DNA from: Siphonobacter curvatus
GTDB taxonomy: Bacteria > Bacteroidota > Bacteroidia > Cytophagales > Spirosomataceae
Direction: 5' to 3'
Length of the DNA stretch: 64,000 nucleotides
NCBI RefSeq assembly: GCF_002943425.1
Contig: NZ_PTRA01000001.1
Location: forward strand, 3,472,001 to 3,536,000
The translations under genes were made by a program, and so were the position numbers. Shown one piece after another: positions 1-9,359 of the stretch (positions are counted from its first letter, which is position 1; every line of letters starts with the position of its first letter). The notes under the pieces are model-generated. The model saw only the letters and a program-made list of their open reading frames with translations, searched no databases and was not told where the DNA came from.

Positions 1-2430
1 ATTACGCGGCTGAATCCGGTCGATGAACGAGGTACGGTACGCATCGTAGCCAACCGTTCCGAAGAGGTTATTGGCCAGTACGCGTAAACCCCACTGCTGA
101 TTGATCTGGTAGCCCAGCTGAGCGTTTACCAGCGTATACGCTTTGTTGTACCAGGGTTCCTTGCTCGTATCGAGTCCGTGCGTGAGGTAGCCCACTTGCG
201 TCCAGTCGTTGTAGGGACGTTCGCCGAGGTAGTATACGCCCAGACCTACGTTCAGGTTTTTCAATGAACCCCGGTTGACGGTGTAGTTTAGCCAACCGTT
301 GAAGGTATGTTTCGGCGTGTTGTTGGGAGCTGAGCCTTCTACGTTTACGACGGTGTTGCGATACTGAGCGTCGATCATGGAGTACCCGACAATCGCTTCG
401 AGGTTTTCCAGGATACGGCCCGTCAGCTCTACCTCTACCCCTTGACGGCGATCATCGCCACTGGCCCGGTAGACATTCCGGCCATTGACCTGAATGGGTG
501 CATTGTTGACGTCGTAGAGCTGTTCGATCAGGTTTTTCTGCTCGATCCGATACAGCGTCAGGTTAAAGCGTAAGCGGTTATTCAGCCAGTCGGATTTGAT
601 CCCGGCTTCAATCTGGTTGACAAAGCTGTTGCCGAACGTATTGCCGTTTTCATCGACCTGGCTTACGTTTTCCGGCCGGGTACTGTTGGTGTACGAAGCA
701 AACAGATTCAGTCCTTTTTTCACCGTTACCATGATTCCACCCAGCGGATTCCAGAAGTGCGTGCGGGTAAAGGCGGAATTCAGCGGAGATGTACTTTGAT
801 TGGTGCTATAACGAATGCCCACGAAGGCTTTCAGCCAGTCGGTTACCGAGATAACGTCCTGAGCCGTCAGACCCATGTTGGTGGTTTTACTGAGTGTTTC
901 ACCCGTTTTCGTAAAATTAGCCGTCCCGTAAGGCAGCGTATTGGAGATCGTTGCGGGATCGAAAACGTTGATGATACCGGGAATATTGATCGTATTATAG
1001 GCAGACTCGGTCAGATCGGTGAGTTTGTAATCGGCTCCGATCATGAAGGTATGACGAATCGCTCCCGTCTCGATTTGATCCCCCACCAGATCAAACTGAA
1101 TCACCGTGTTTTTGTCCAGACGCGGCTGGTTGTGGCTGATCGAACGGCGATACAGGTTCACCTGTACATCGTTTGTATCTTTTTTCCTGGCCAGAGCAGT
1201 CAGTGAAGTACGGATGGCGTCGGCATCGAAAACCGAGCGGTACACGGCTCCACGAACGTATAACTTATTGTCCGTGTCCAGATACCGTTTGAAGCTGGCC
1301 GTGTAGGTGCTGTGTTTCACCGTCGAAATGTCGGAGTTGAAGCCCAGCATCCGGTTGTTGGGAATGTCGTAAATTTCGTTGGCGACGTTACCGACCGAGA
1401 GGTTCACCGTACCCGCATCGATGGTCTGATTCACGTTGTAGAAATCCATTTCCAGCGTGATCTGGGTTTTATCATCGGGACGAATCGCCAGCGAGGGATT
1501 GATATAGAAGGATTCGTACTCCATGCCCTTGCGGAATTTTCCGCCCGTCTGGTAGGCCCCATCAATCCGGAACGCTACTTTCTTTGAATCACCCAGTAAG
1601 CCCTGTACGTCGAACGTGGGGCGGAACAAGCCCCAGCTTCCGCCGCGAAGCGATATTGAACCTTCATTGACGAACTTCGGCGTTTTCGTCACCACGTTTA
1701 CGATTCCACCGGGAGCCCCCAGATCCGTAGCCTGGCCAGAGGACTGACCCAGTCCCTGCGTCAGAGCCGCCGAACCTTTCATCACCTGAATGTTTTCGAC
1801 GCCCTGCATATCGGTTGGATAGCCCATCCCGCGGAAATCCGTCATAACCCGAACGCCGTTTTTCAGCGTAGGAATGCCTCGGAAGCCCCGCGAAGAAATA
1901 CTTTCCTTCACGCCCCCGTAGGTCGAATAGGTATAAACGCCGGGTACGTTGCGGACGCCTTCGATGACCGTCAAGGCTCCCTGCTGTTCAATGAGTTTAT
2001 CGGAAATCACCGAAATACTCTGAATCTGATCGCTGGGTTTGAGCGGTAAACGTGTAATGGCTTCGAGTTTTTCGGGTTGCTTACCCCGAGCACCGAATAC
2101 TTCCACTACTTCCAGCTCGCCCGTAGTGGATACCAGGGTCAGATTCAGTTTCTGGGTGTGGTTTTCGCGGATCGTGATTTTTCGGTATACCGTCTTGTAA
2201 CCGATGCTGGAAACTTTTAACTGATAGGAACCCGTCGGAATTTGCAGGATTCGGAAATTCCCGGATTCGTCGCTGGACACCCCGTAGCGGGTACCTTCCA
2301 GCATGAGGTTGGCGGCGGGTAGTGGTTCACCGGTTTCGGAAGTTACTTTTCCTTCCAGACTTCCGATCTGAGCCCAAACAAGCTGAGCCATCAGCAGGAA
2401 AAAGACAAGCGAAATAAAACGTTTCATCAT
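1..2430 (-). CDS. TonB-dependent siderophore receptor (3' end cut by window edge)
   Basis: The minus strand is open from the ATG ATG at 2430/2427 to base 1, giving 810 codons without a stop. The product starts with a signal peptide ending near AQLVWAQ, followed by a CarboxypepD_reg-like domain (about residues 23-105), a TonB plug (about 120-250, with SISSRGFRGIPTLKNG and GGIVNVVTKTP) and a long beta-barrel. The last visible residues (YDAYRTSFIDRIQPRN) resemble the approach to the final strand, so probably only some ten residues are missing. The plug and barrel resemble ferric-siderophore receptors of the FhuA/FpvA class, which import iron chelates across the outer membrane using TonB energy. 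The divergent AraC/PchR-type gene supports an iron role. The exact siderophore cannot be told. Confidence 0.92.
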   Translation of the reverse strand, partial: MMKRFISLVFFLLMAQLVWAQIGSLEGKVTSETGEPLPAANLMLEGTRYGVSSDESGNFRILQIPTGSYQLKVSSIGYKTVYRKITIRENHTQKLNLTLVSTTGELEVVEVFGARGKQPEKLEAITRLPLKPSDQIQSISVISDKLIEQQGALTVIEGVRNVPGVYTYSTYGGVKESISSRGFRGIPTLKNGVRVMTDFRGMGYPTDMQGVENIQVMKGSAALTQGLGQSSGQATDLGAPGGIVNVVTKTPKFVNEGSISLRGGSWGLFRPTFDVQGLLGDSKKVAFRIDGAYQTGGKFRKGMEYESFYINPSLAIRPDDKTQITLEMDFYNVNQTIDAGTVNLSVGNVANEIYDIPNNRMLGFNSDISTVKHSTYTASFKRYLDTDNKLYVRGAVYRSVFDADAIRTSLTALARKKDTNDVQVNLYRRSISHNQPRLDKNTVIQFDLVGDQIETGAIRHTFMIGADYKLTDLTESAYNTINIPGIINVFDPATISNTLPYGTANFTKTGETLSKTTNMGLTAQDVISVTDWLKAFVGIRYSTNQSTSPLNSAFTRTHFWNPLGGIMVTVKKGLNLFASYTNSTRPENVSQVDENGNTFGNSFVNQIEAGIKSDWLNNRLRFNLTLYRIEQKNLIEQLYDVNNAPIQVNGRNVYRASGDDRRQGVEVELTGRILENLEAIVGYSMIDAQYRNTVVNVEGSAPNNTPKHTFNGWLNYTVNRGSLKNLNVGLGVYYLGERPYNDWTQVGYLTHGLDTSKEPWYNKAYTLVNAQLGYQINQQWGLRVLANNLFGTVGYDAYRTSFIDRIQPRN

Positions 2431-2515
2431 GGGAGATTAGGTAGGCTTGAAAGGACAAGGGAATGTTAACAACGGATAGACTACTGATCAAAAACTTGCA
2501 ACAGTCCGTATTCTT

Positions 2516-2546
2516 ATTATTTAGATTAATTAAAAATTAATGCAAA
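2516..2546 (-). promoter_or_regulatory. Candidate promoter of the siderophore receptor
   Basis: On the minus strand a TTTG (2546-2543) is followed after 19 bases by TAAATAAT (2523-2516). This fits the Bacteroidota -33 TTTG and spacing, but the -7 box matches TAnnTTTG only partly. Transcription would start near 2510, about 80 bases before the receptor ATG. Confidence 0.4.
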
Positions 2547-2572
2547 TTTGTGGGCAGACTAGCGGCGGCAGT

Positions 2573-2608
2573 TATCGCAAACGGGATAAAAAATATCGCA
2601 AAACGGAT
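2573..2608. promoter_or_regulatory. Direct repeat, candidate operator for the AraC-type regulator
   Basis: Two near-identical 15-base units, TATCGCAAACGGGAT at 2573-2587 and TATCGCAAAACGGAT at 2594-2608, start 21 bases apart, i.e. two helical turns on one DNA face. The pair lies between the divergent receptor and regulator genes, about 27 bases upstream of the receptor's candidate -33 box and 8 bases before the regulator ATG. AraC-family activators commonly bind such direct repeats. Binding is inferred. Confidence 0.5.
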
Positions 2609-2616
2609 TTTTTGAT

Positions 2617-3588
2617 ATGGAAGTGGATGTACGCATTCAGGGAACCGAACAGTGGCTTTGCCACCAGACTTTTGCAGCAGCAGACTCCGGTCAGCTTTCC
2701 GAAAAACACGTGAACGTCCATTCGCCCACCCTGGGTACGATTCAGGAAAAACAAACCCTTGCAGGAAGCTATTTCATTTGTGATATTGATTTCCAGGTTG
2801 CTACGCCGACGGTGCTGGATAAGCAGGTGCACGGCGAGGCTTTGCAGATGCATTTTTTGCTGGAAGCCAACAGTACCCTCACGATCAAAGGACTGGGAGA
2901 GTCGCGGGTATTTTCGGCCTATGAACACACACTAGGCTATTTACCCGAATCAGAGAGTCTCTATCGTCTTACGCCCGGAGCGGTACCGCTGGAGTATTTT
3001 ACAGTGGTGATTCCAAGCGAAACGTATTTCCGGTTATTGCCGCCGGAGAGCCCCCTTCATCCCGATTTTTTTGGTCAGTGTCCGCATTACTACATGGCTC
3101 CCCGAAACGGTACCGTTAGCCCGGAAATGGCCCGGATCATTCGTTCCATGCAAAGCTGCCAGCGAACGGGCGACCTGAAACGGCTCTTTCTGGAAGCCCG
3201 CATTCTGGAATTGCTCATGCTACAGATCGAGCAACTGCATACACAACCCCTCGACTGGCAGCGGGCCGACGAACGCAAGCTGCTGGAAGCCCGGGAGATT
3301 CTTCAGGCCCGTTACCAGCATCCACCTACCATTCAGGAGCTTTCCCGACTGGTGGGACTGAATGAATTCAAACTCAAAAAGGGATTCAAAACCAGTTTCG
3401 ACACGACGATTTATCACTACGTAAGTGAATTACGGATGCAACAGGCCCGGCAGTGGCTACTGGATCGGGAGAAAACCATTGGTGAAATTGCCCACAGCGT
3501 CGGCTACAAGAACCACGCCCATTTTACGGCCGCCTACAAGCGTCATTTCGGCGAACTGCCCAGTCAGTATTCCAGGGAAAAAGAATAG
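2617..3588 (+). CDS. AraC family transcriptional regulator (PchR-like)
   Basis: A 323-residue cytoplasmic DNA-binding protein. Residues about 222-323 form the AraC-type double helix-turn-helix: TIQELSRLVGLNEFKLKKGF is the first HTH and IGEIAHSVGYKNHAHFTAAY the second, ending in a typical HFGELPSQY tail. The N-terminal half has no sharp motif but matches the ligand-binding part of PchR/YbtA-like regulators in size. This subfamily usually senses a ferric siderophore and activates the adjacent receptor gene. The divergent TonB-dependent receptor and the direct repeat just upstream fit that role, including autoregulation. Start at the ATG at 2617; no clear Shine-Dalgarno. The ligand is unknown. 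Confidence 0.88.
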   Translation: MEVDVRIQGTEQWLCHQTFAAADSGQLSEKHVNVHSPTLGTIQEKQTLAGSYFICDIDFQVATPTVLDKQVHGEALQMHFLLEANSTLTIKGLGESRVFSAYEHTLGYLPESESLYRLTPGAVPLEYFTVVIPSETYFRLLPPESPLHPDFFGQCPHYYMAPRNGTVSPEMARIIRSMQSCQRTGDLKRLFLEARILELLMLQIEQLHTQPLDWQRADERKLLEAREILQARYQHPPTIQELSRLVGLNEFKLKKGFKTSFDTTIYHYVSELRMQQARQWLLDREKTIGEIAHSVGYKNHAHFTAAYKRHFGELPSQYSREKE

Positions 3589-3724
3589 AGCTTCGTTACT
3601 TTAGAGAAAATTAAGTCCTGTTTCTGTACGCTCCTATCGCAACGCTCGCGTACCTTCGTTTCCAGTTCATACCATCATCCCCTGGTTACGCTTTTCGATA
3701 CACAGGATTTAGCTTTTGGCGTAC

Positions 3725-5344
3725 ATGTCTTCGCTTTTTACGTTTAATCAGTTTCCTTTTCTCTTCTTTCTTATCGGCTACGGAATGGCCGCCGTACTGG
3801 GTCTGGTTTCATTCAAGCCCAAACCTTCGTACCCGCTGTTTTTAGGTCTGGCCCTGCTTTTACTGGCGTATATGCGGCTGCCGGTGATTTTCTATAATCG
3901 CGAACTCAACGTCGATGAAGGCCAGATGCTTACGCAAGCGATGACGCTGATGAAAGATCCGGTCTACTGGCGATCCGTGGATGGTACGACGGGTGGGCCA
4001 TTAGGCAGTTACTTCCTGTTGATTCCGGCCCTGTTGACGGGTAATTTCAGCTATATGACGGGTCACCTTGGGGCGGTACTGTTACTGGGGATGACCTTTG
4101 TTTTTCTCTCCCTAGCCCTGAAAAACTGGTTCGGAACGCGGGTTTCACAACTGATTTCATACCCAGTTCTGCTATTCTACGCCTTTACGCAACTCGGCGA
4201 TTTTGTGCATTATTCCAGTGAGCTGGTACCCGTCACGCTGCTTTCCAGTATTGTTTATCTGTTTTCAACGCCCGGCTTTTTAGCCCGGGGCACGTACCGC
4301 ACTTCCATCCTGTTGGGCGTATTGTTTCTGGCGATGCCTTTCGGAAAAATCCAGAGTCTACCCCTACTGGCCGCGTGTCTGGGTTACTACCTCTACAGCG
4401 TTTACATCCGAAATGATTTCAGACCCTTTGTGGCCTGTGTCGTTTCGGGTTTATCGGCTCTGCTCGTGCTCGTCTTGGTGCTATGGATAAACGGCGTCCT
4501 TGACGATTTTCTTTTCTATTATATTCACGCCAACTTCAACTACGGCGAAGGCGGTAGCTGGGGTCAGAATTTACTGAATCTCCCGGCCCAGTTCAGCGTT
4601 GCTCTGGATTACACACTCATTCTTTTATCACTCATTCTCAGTGCAGTACTAGCGGTTTTCCGCTGGGGTACGCTCAAGAAAGACGTCTTCTTTTTTTCGC
4701 TGGCCTTACTGATCATGGGGATTCTGGCCGTGTCCAGAACGGGTACGGGATATACGCACTATCTGTTCTTTCTGGTCATTCCTTTTATTTTGCTGAGTGC
4801 CTCCCTGCTGGGAGCGGTTTCTTCCCTATCGTGGGTCTCCTCACTCACGCTGACGGGAGCTTCGCTGGCTTGCCTGGTAGGGCTGATGCTGGTGCATTAC
4901 AAGAAAGATCATACCTTAAATTACTACGTTTCTACGCCCACGTACAATCGTACCTTTCCCATCTCACCCGTGGGTGCTGCCATTGATCAGTACAAACAGG
5001 CGGGGGATTATTTGGTGGTCTGGGGTTGGAATTGTCAGTACTATATCGAAACGCAGTTACCCCAGGGGGTGGCCGAAAACCATACCATTCGTTCCTCTTT
5101 TGAACATCCGCTACGCGAGACGTACCGGAAACGGTTTATGGAAAATATGCAGCGAAATCGTCCGGCGGTGGTGGTCGATGCCGTCGGTAAAAATAGCTAC
5201 TGGATGCAGGACCCTGCCACGCAGAGTTACGAGAGCTTCCCCGAGCTGAAAGCCTATCTGGAACGCCAGTATGTATGGGTGGGAACCGTAGATGGCGTCC
5301 GCATTTTCGTACGGGCCGACCGCTCACCGAAGCGGTTGGGATAG
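3725..5344 (+). CDS. Polytopic membrane glycosyltransferase, GT39/ArnT-like
   Basis: A 539-residue protein with about ten hydrophobic helices and a short acidic motif (NREL then NVDEGQML, about residues 59-70) in the first large external loop. GT39/GT-C glycosyltransferases carry such Asp-Glu pairs as catalytic residues and use a polyprenyl-phosphate sugar donor to glycosylate lipids or proteins on the periplasmic face. A soluble C-terminal portion follows the last helix (about 430-539). I chose the ATG at 3725; a TTG nine bases upstream is in frame but less likely. The gene stands alone between the AraC regulator and aspS, so its acceptor cannot be inferred. Family assignment is from topology and motif, not a strong signature. 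Confidence 0.65.
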   Translation: MSSLFTFNQFPFLFFLIGYGMAAVLGLVSFKPKPSYPLFLGLALLLLAYMRLPVIFYNRELNVDEGQMLTQAMTLMKDPVYWRSVDGTTGGPLGSYFLLIPALLTGNFSYMTGHLGAVLLLGMTFVFLSLALKNWFGTRVSQLISYPVLLFYAFTQLGDFVHYSSELVPVTLLSSIVYLFSTPGFLARGTYRTSILLGVLFLAMPFGKIQSLPLLAACLGYYLYSVYIRNDFRPFVACVVSGLSALLVLVLVLWINGVLDDFLFYYIHANFNYGEGGSWGQNLLNLPAQFSVALDYTLILLSLILSAVLAVFRWGTLKKDVFFFSLALLIMGILAVSRTGTGYTHYLFFLVIPFILLSASLLGAVSSLSWVSSLTLTGASLACLVGLMLVHYKKDHTLNYYVSTPTYNRTFPISPVGAAIDQYKQAGDYLVVWGWNCQYYIETQLPQGVAENHTIRSSFEHPLRETYRKRFMENMQRNRPAVVVDAVGKNSYWMQDPATQSYESFPELKAYLERQYVWVGTVDGVRIFVRADRSPKRLG

Positions 5345-5562
5345 TTTGAAGGGAGTGATCTGGGTTTTAGGTTTGAAAGGATTTGATGTTTAAACAAGTT
5401 TAAAGTTTGAGGCTAGTGGCCCGGTGAATTCATTCAAACCTTAGACATTCAAACTATTTCAAACGTTAGATCTTCCTTAAACCATCTCAAACGTTAACCC
5501 TCTTCAAACTCTATCAAACTTTAAATCCCCTCAAACCAACCTCAAACTTTCTTCAAACCTCC
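5341..5562. repeat. TCAAAC/GTTTGA repeat tract upstream of aspS
   Basis: A non-coding stretch. The left part has GTTTGA three times; the right part (5434-5558) has TCAAAC nine times, starting at 5434, 5449, 5459, 5487, 5504, 5514, 5531, 5542 and 5553. Intervals are often 10-11 or 15-17 bases. The tract ends about 25 bases before the aspS -7 box. Units are degenerate, spacing varies and there are no conserved spacers, so it is not a CRISPR array. Confidence 0.75.
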
Positions 5563-5581
5563 AACCCTGACCGAATTTCCC

Positions 5582-5589
5582 TATTTTTG
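5582..5589 (+). promoter_or_regulatory. aspS promoter, -7 box
   Basis: TATTTTTG matches the Bacteroidota -7 consensus TAnnTTTG exactly, 37 bases before the aspS ATG. No TTTG is found at the usual -33 position, which is occupied by the end of the TCAAAC tract. Confidence 0.55.
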
Positions 5590-5626
5590 CGGCACAAAAT
5601 AGGATTGCTTTGATCCTGACTTGTTT

Positions 5627-7390
5627 ATGCTACGTACACATACTTGCGGCGAAGGCCGCCTTACCCAGGTTGGCCAGGAAGTAACCCTGTGCGGCTGGGT
5701 GCAACGCATCCGCGATAAAGGAGGAATGATCTGGATCGACCTGCGGGATCGATACGGCATTACTCAGTTGATTTTTGAAGAAGGTTCTACCGATGCTTCC
5801 GTTACGGAAACGGCCCGTTCCCTGGGTCGTGAATACGTGGTGGCAGCTACGGGGACCATCGTCGAGCGGGTTGCTAAAAATCCAAATTTGCCTACGGGTG
5901 ATATTGAAGTGAAGGTTACGAAGCTGGAAGTATTGAATCCGGCCAAATTACCTCCCTTCCTCATCGAAGACGAAACCGACGGTGGCGACGACATCCGGAT
6001 GAAGTACCGCTACCTGGATCTTCGTCGGGGTATCGTACGCAAGAACCTGGAGCTTCGCCATCAGGTGGCTCGCCGGGCTCGTCAGTACCTGGATGATCTG
6101 AATTTCATTGAAGTAGAAACGCCCGTTTTGATTAAATCGACGCCCGAAGGAGCCCGCGATTTCGTCGTACCGAGCCGGATGAATCCGGGTGAATTTTACG
6201 CCCTCCCCCAATCGCCGCAAACGTTCAAGCAATTGCTGATGGTATCGGGTTTTGACCGGTACTACCAGATTGTGAAGTGTTTTCGGGATGAAGATTTGCG
6301 GGCGGACCGTCAGCCAGAATTTACGCAGATCGATTGTGAAATGTCGTTCGTTACGCAGGAAGACGTCCTGAACACCTTTGAAGGACTCGTTCGTCACCTG
6401 TTCCGTACCGTAAAAAATATTGAATTGCCTGAGACGCTCGTTCGGATGCCGTACTCCGAAGCCATGCGTCGCTTCGGTTCGGACAAACCCGATATTCGTT
6501 TCGGTATGGAGTTCGTGGAGCTGAAAGGCGAAGATGCGGACCTGACTTCGGGTAAGAACTTCGTGGTCTTTGATTCCGCTGAACTCGTGGTAGGTATCGC
6601 TGCTCCGGGTTGTGCTGAGTATACCCGCAAGCAAGTCGACGAATTAACGGAATGGGTAAAACGCCCACAGGTAGGTGCCAAAGGGCTGGTGTACGCCCGC
6701 GTGAATGCGGACGGTTCGGTCAAATCGTCGGTGGATAAGTTTTATACGGAAGAAGAACTCAAAGGCTGGGCCGAGAAATTCGGTGCCAAACCCGGTGATC
6801 TGATTCTGATTCTGGCGGGTGCCGCGGACAAAACCCGGAAGCAACTCAACGAACTGCGTCTGGAACTGGGTAACCGCCTGGGTCTGCGTAACCCCGATGT
6901 ATATTCGGTTCACTGGGTGGTTGACTTTCCCCTGCTGGAATGGAGTGAAGAAGAAAACCGCTACTTCGCCATGCACCACCCCTTTACGAGTCCGAAACCC
7001 GAAGATATGGACCTCATCGCAACGGATCCCGGCAAGGTACGGGCCAATGCCTACGATATGGTCATCAACGGCGTGGAAGTGGGCGGTGGTTCCGTTCGTA
7101 TTTTTCAGAAGGATATTCAATCCCGGATGTTCGACCTGTTAGGCTTTACGCCCGAAGAAGCCCAGCATCAGTTTGGCTTCCTGCTGAATGCCTTTGAATT
7201 TGGTGCCCCTCCGCACGCGGGGATTGCTTTTGGTTTCGACCGTTTGTGTTCGCTCTTCGGTGGAGCTGATACGATTCGTGATTTCATCGCGTTCCCGAAA
7301 AACAACGCGGGTCGTGACATCATGATTGATAGTCCTTCTACGATCGCTCAGAAGCAACTGGACGAACTGAAGATCAAAACGGCTCTTTAA
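5627..7390 (+). CDS. aspS: Aspartate--tRNA ligase
   Basis: Charges tRNA-Asp with aspartate in the cytoplasm. The 587-residue length is that of bacterial AspRS. The N-terminal OB anticodon-binding domain (about 1-110, [19 protein letters not shown]) is followed by class II motif 2 ([18 protein letters not shown], about 215-233), the bacterial GAD insertion (about 290-420) and motif 3 ([15 protein letters not shown], about 532-546). I chose the ATG at 5627 over an in-frame TTG at 5621 because the conserved N-terminus begins LRTHTCGE. The transcript should begin near 5596, giving a leader of about 30 bases, and ends at a strong terminator. Whether the enzyme is discriminating or also charges tRNA-Asn cannot be decided here. 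Confidence 0.98.
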   Translation: MLRTHTCGEGRLTQVGQEVTLCGWVQRIRDKGGMIWIDLRDRYGITQLIFEEGSTDASVTETARSLGREYVVAATGTIVERVAKNPNLPTGDIEVKVTKLEVLNPAKLPPFLIEDETDGGDDIRMKYRYLDLRRGIVRKNLELRHQVARRARQYLDDLNFIEVETPVLIKSTPEGARDFVVPSRMNPGEFYALPQSPQTFKQLLMVSGFDRYYQIVKCFRDEDLRADRQPEFTQIDCEMSFVTQEDVLNTFEGLVRHLFRTVKNIELPETLVRMPYSEAMRRFGSDKPDIRFGMEFVELKGEDADLTSGKNFVVFDSAELVVGIAAPGCAEYTRKQVDELTEWVKRPQVGAKGLVYARVNADGSVKSSVDKFYTEEELKGWAEKFGAKPGDLILILAGAADKTRKQLNELRLELGNRLGLRNPDVYSVHWVVDFPLLEWSEEENRYFAMHHPFTSPKPEDMDLIATDPGKVRANAYDMVINGVEVGGGSVRIFQKDIQSRMFDLLGFTPEEAQHQFGFLLNAFEFGAPPHAGIAFGFDRLCSLFGGADTIRDFIAFPKNNAGRDIMIDSPSTIAQKQLDELKIKTAL

Positions 7391-7417
7391 ACAAGTTTTT
7401 TATTTTTTAGTATTGAT

Positions 7418-7467
7418 AGAAAGGGGTTTAAGTCGGGAAACTGACTTAAACCCCTTTCTATTTTTTT
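7418..7467 (+). terminator. Terminator after aspS
   Basis: A perfect 17-base stem (7418-7434 with 7443-7459), an 8-base loop and a run of seven T (7461-7467), starting 28 bases after the aspS stop. Confidence 0.9.
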
Positions 7468-7779
7468 CACGCTCACCCAACTTTGCAGCAGCTACATCTG
7501 ATCCGTCACGTACTAAATGCGGTTAACGAAACGGCCGGCAGTTGAAACGGCCAGATGGTGGGTATAGGTTTGGAAACCTGCACCAGTTGTTTAGGGATAC
7601 CCGTCTGCTTTCTTCAATCAAGCTTTCAACACCAGAGGGGTTCCATATCATTAGCTCCGTATACCATGAGGACTACGGACAACCTGTGCCGCTACCTTTA
7701 TTGAGCTTTACCCTAGCAAAACTGAAAACCGCAGCGGCAGCCACTGAAAACTAAAAACTCAAAACTCTTCTTAATTTCC
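7468..7779. other. Non-coding region with a REP-like hairpin and an AAACT tract
   Basis: No credible gene. At 7557-7584 an imperfect palindrome has the perfect inner stem AGGTTT/AAACCT and outer GGTG/CACC pairs, like REP elements. At 7741-7770 an A/C-rich tract made of AAACT-type units precedes the -7 box of the next gene. A 70-codon open frame at 7542-7754 starts with TTG, shows no family features and is judged spurious. Confidence 0.5.
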
Positions 7780-7787
7780 TATTTTTG
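7780..7787 (+). promoter_or_regulatory. Promoter -7 box of the sugar dehydrogenase gene
   Basis: TATTTTTG, an exact TAnnTTTG match, 31 bases upstream of the ATG and about 10 bases after the AAACT tract. The preceding bases (AATTTCC) also match those before the aspS -7 box. Confidence 0.5.
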
Positions 7788-7818
7788 ATCAGAGCAAAGC
7801 TAACGACCTCTTTATCCT

Positions 7819-9210
7819 ATGATTTTCAAATACCTGGCCCTTGGATCAGTCCTATTTCTGACGGGACTTAACTTCTCGAATGTACCCGGCAATACGCCTC
7901 CCGAATCACCGGAAACTACGTTTAAGACCCTGTGTTCGAGTTGTCACGGTGATGTACAGGCGTTCGTTGACCGCAAGTGGAAACACGGCACGACCAAACC
8001 CGAACTCATGGCCAGCATCACGCACGGGTATCCTGATTTTGGCATGCCTGCCTGGGAAAATACGCTGAAACCTGAGCAAATTGAAGGCATTGCCCAGCTC
8101 ATTCAGACGAGTATTGAAAAAGGTAATCGGTATAGTTTCGCCAGTAAGCCCAAATCTAATGTATTTAAAACCGAAGCTTTTACGGCTAAACTCGATACCG
8201 TAGCTGCGGGGCTGTCGAATCCCTGGGGACTGGCTTTTCTGCCCGAAGGAAAGCTGCTGGTTGCGGATCGAAACGGCAAGATTTACCTGGTTGAAAAAAA
8301 TCAGCAAAAAACCGAAGTGACGGGTGGTCCGAGCGTACTGGCCGAAGGTCAGGGCGGCTTACTCGACGTCGTACTACACCCGGATTTTACCAAAAATCAT
8401 TGGGTATACTTTTCCTATTCGGCTTTTAAGGACGCTCCGGAAGGAAAGCTATCGACCACTGCCGTCATGCGGGCTAGGCTAGACGGCACGCAGTTAAGCG
8501 ATCAGAAAATCATTTTTGAAGCCCTGCCCTACTCCAAAACCCGTCATCACTACGGCTCGCGGATGGTCTTCGATAAAAACGGTCATTTGTTTGTGACGGT
8601 CGGTGAACGCGGTAGTGAAAAGACGAATCCGCAGAACCTGGATAGCGATTTGGGTAAGATTCACCGCATCAAAGACGATGGTACACCGGTCGCCGACAAT
8701 CCGTTCAAGGATAAAACCAAAGGCACCATTTATTCCTGGGGACACCGGAATCCGCAGGGGCTGCTCATCGATCCGGCAACGGGCACGATCTGGGAAACCG
8801 AGCACGGGCCACGGGGCGGCGACGAGCTAAACATTATTCGCAAAGGAGCTAATTACGGATGGCCCGTCATTTCGTATGGAATCAATTACGACGGCAAAGT
8901 CATTACCGATCTGAAAGCCAAGGAAGGTATGGAACAGGCTCAGACCTACTGGGTTCCATCGATTGCTCCGAGTGGACTGGCTCTGGTGGAAGGTTCGCGG
9001 TATCCGGCCTGGAAAGGTAATCTGCTGGTAGGTTCCTTACGCTTCAAATACCTCAATCGCTGCGTGCTCAAGAATAATAAAGTGGTGAAAGAAGAAATTC
9101 TCTTCCCCAATATTGGTCGCGTCCGGAATGTCAAAATGGGTCCGGATGGATACGCCTACGTAGCGGTGGAAGATCCGGGGTACATTTATCGGGTACTTGT
9201 CGCGAATTAA
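7819..9210 (+). CDS. Secreted cytochrome c / PQQ-dependent sugar dehydrogenase fusion
   Basis: A 463-residue exported protein. After an N-terminal signal (about 1-25) comes a small class I cytochrome c domain with heme motif CSSCHG (about residues 38-43) and a candidate distal Met ligand in FGMPAWE. The rest is a glucose/sorbosone dehydrogenase beta-propeller: SNPWGLAFLPEG (about 135), GHRNPQG (about 307), EHGPRGGDELN (about 327) and NYGWP. Relatives (soluble aldose dehydrogenase, YliI-like) oxidise sugars with PQQ; the fused heme could accept the electrons. I see no PQQ biosynthesis genes here, so the cofactor source is unknown. Single-gene transcript between its own promoter and terminator. 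Substrate unknown. Confidence 0.88.
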   Translation: MIFKYLALGSVLFLTGLNFSNVPGNTPPESPETTFKTLCSSCHGDVQAFVDRKWKHGTTKPELMASITHGYPDFGMPAWENTLKPEQIEGIAQLIQTSIEKGNRYSFASKPKSNVFKTEAFTAKLDTVAAGLSNPWGLAFLPEGKLLVADRNGKIYLVEKNQQKTEVTGGPSVLAEGQGGLLDVVLHPDFTKNHWVYFSYSAFKDAPEGKLSTTAVMRARLDGTQLSDQKIIFEALPYSKTRHHYGSRMVFDKNGHLFVTVGERGSEKTNPQNLDSDLGKIHRIKDDGTPVADNPFKDKTKGTIYSWGHRNPQGLLIDPATGTIWETEHGPRGGDELNIIRKGANYGWPVISYGINYDGKVITDLKAKEGMEQAQTYWVPSIAPSGLALVEGSRYPAWKGNLLVGSLRFKYLNRCVLKNNKVVKEEILFPNIGRVRNVKMGPDGYAYVAVEDPGYIYRVLVAN

Positions 9211-9230
9211 TCGGCGGCCTACGGAGTTAC

Positions 9231-9290
9231 AAGACCTGAAACGGTTTAGTGAAGCCTAATCGGTTTCGTTAAAACTGTTTCAGGTCTTTT
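9231..9290 (+). terminator. Terminator after the sugar dehydrogenase
   Basis: A 17-base stem with one mismatch (9231-9247 with 9272-9288) and a 24-base loop, ending in TTTT, 20 bases after the stop codon. Confidence 0.7.
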
Positions 9291-9359
9291 AGTAGGAATG
9301 TATTTTTTTGTACCTTCTGCTTTTTTACGTCAATTGTGGTTTAGACCCCGGTAGTGTGT

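Noticed and set aside
5434-5558. TCAAAC repeats considered as a CRISPR array
   Set aside because: Units are only six bases, spacing varies and there are no conserved spacers or cas genes.
5948-6634. A 228-codon minus-strand frame inside aspS
   Set aside because: It is a shadow of aspS, whose sequence is conserved throughout.
7542-7754. A 70-codon plus-strand frame between aspS and the sugar dehydrogenase
   Set aside because: Starts with TTG, no recognisable protein features, and it overlaps the REP-like hairpin and the A/C tract.
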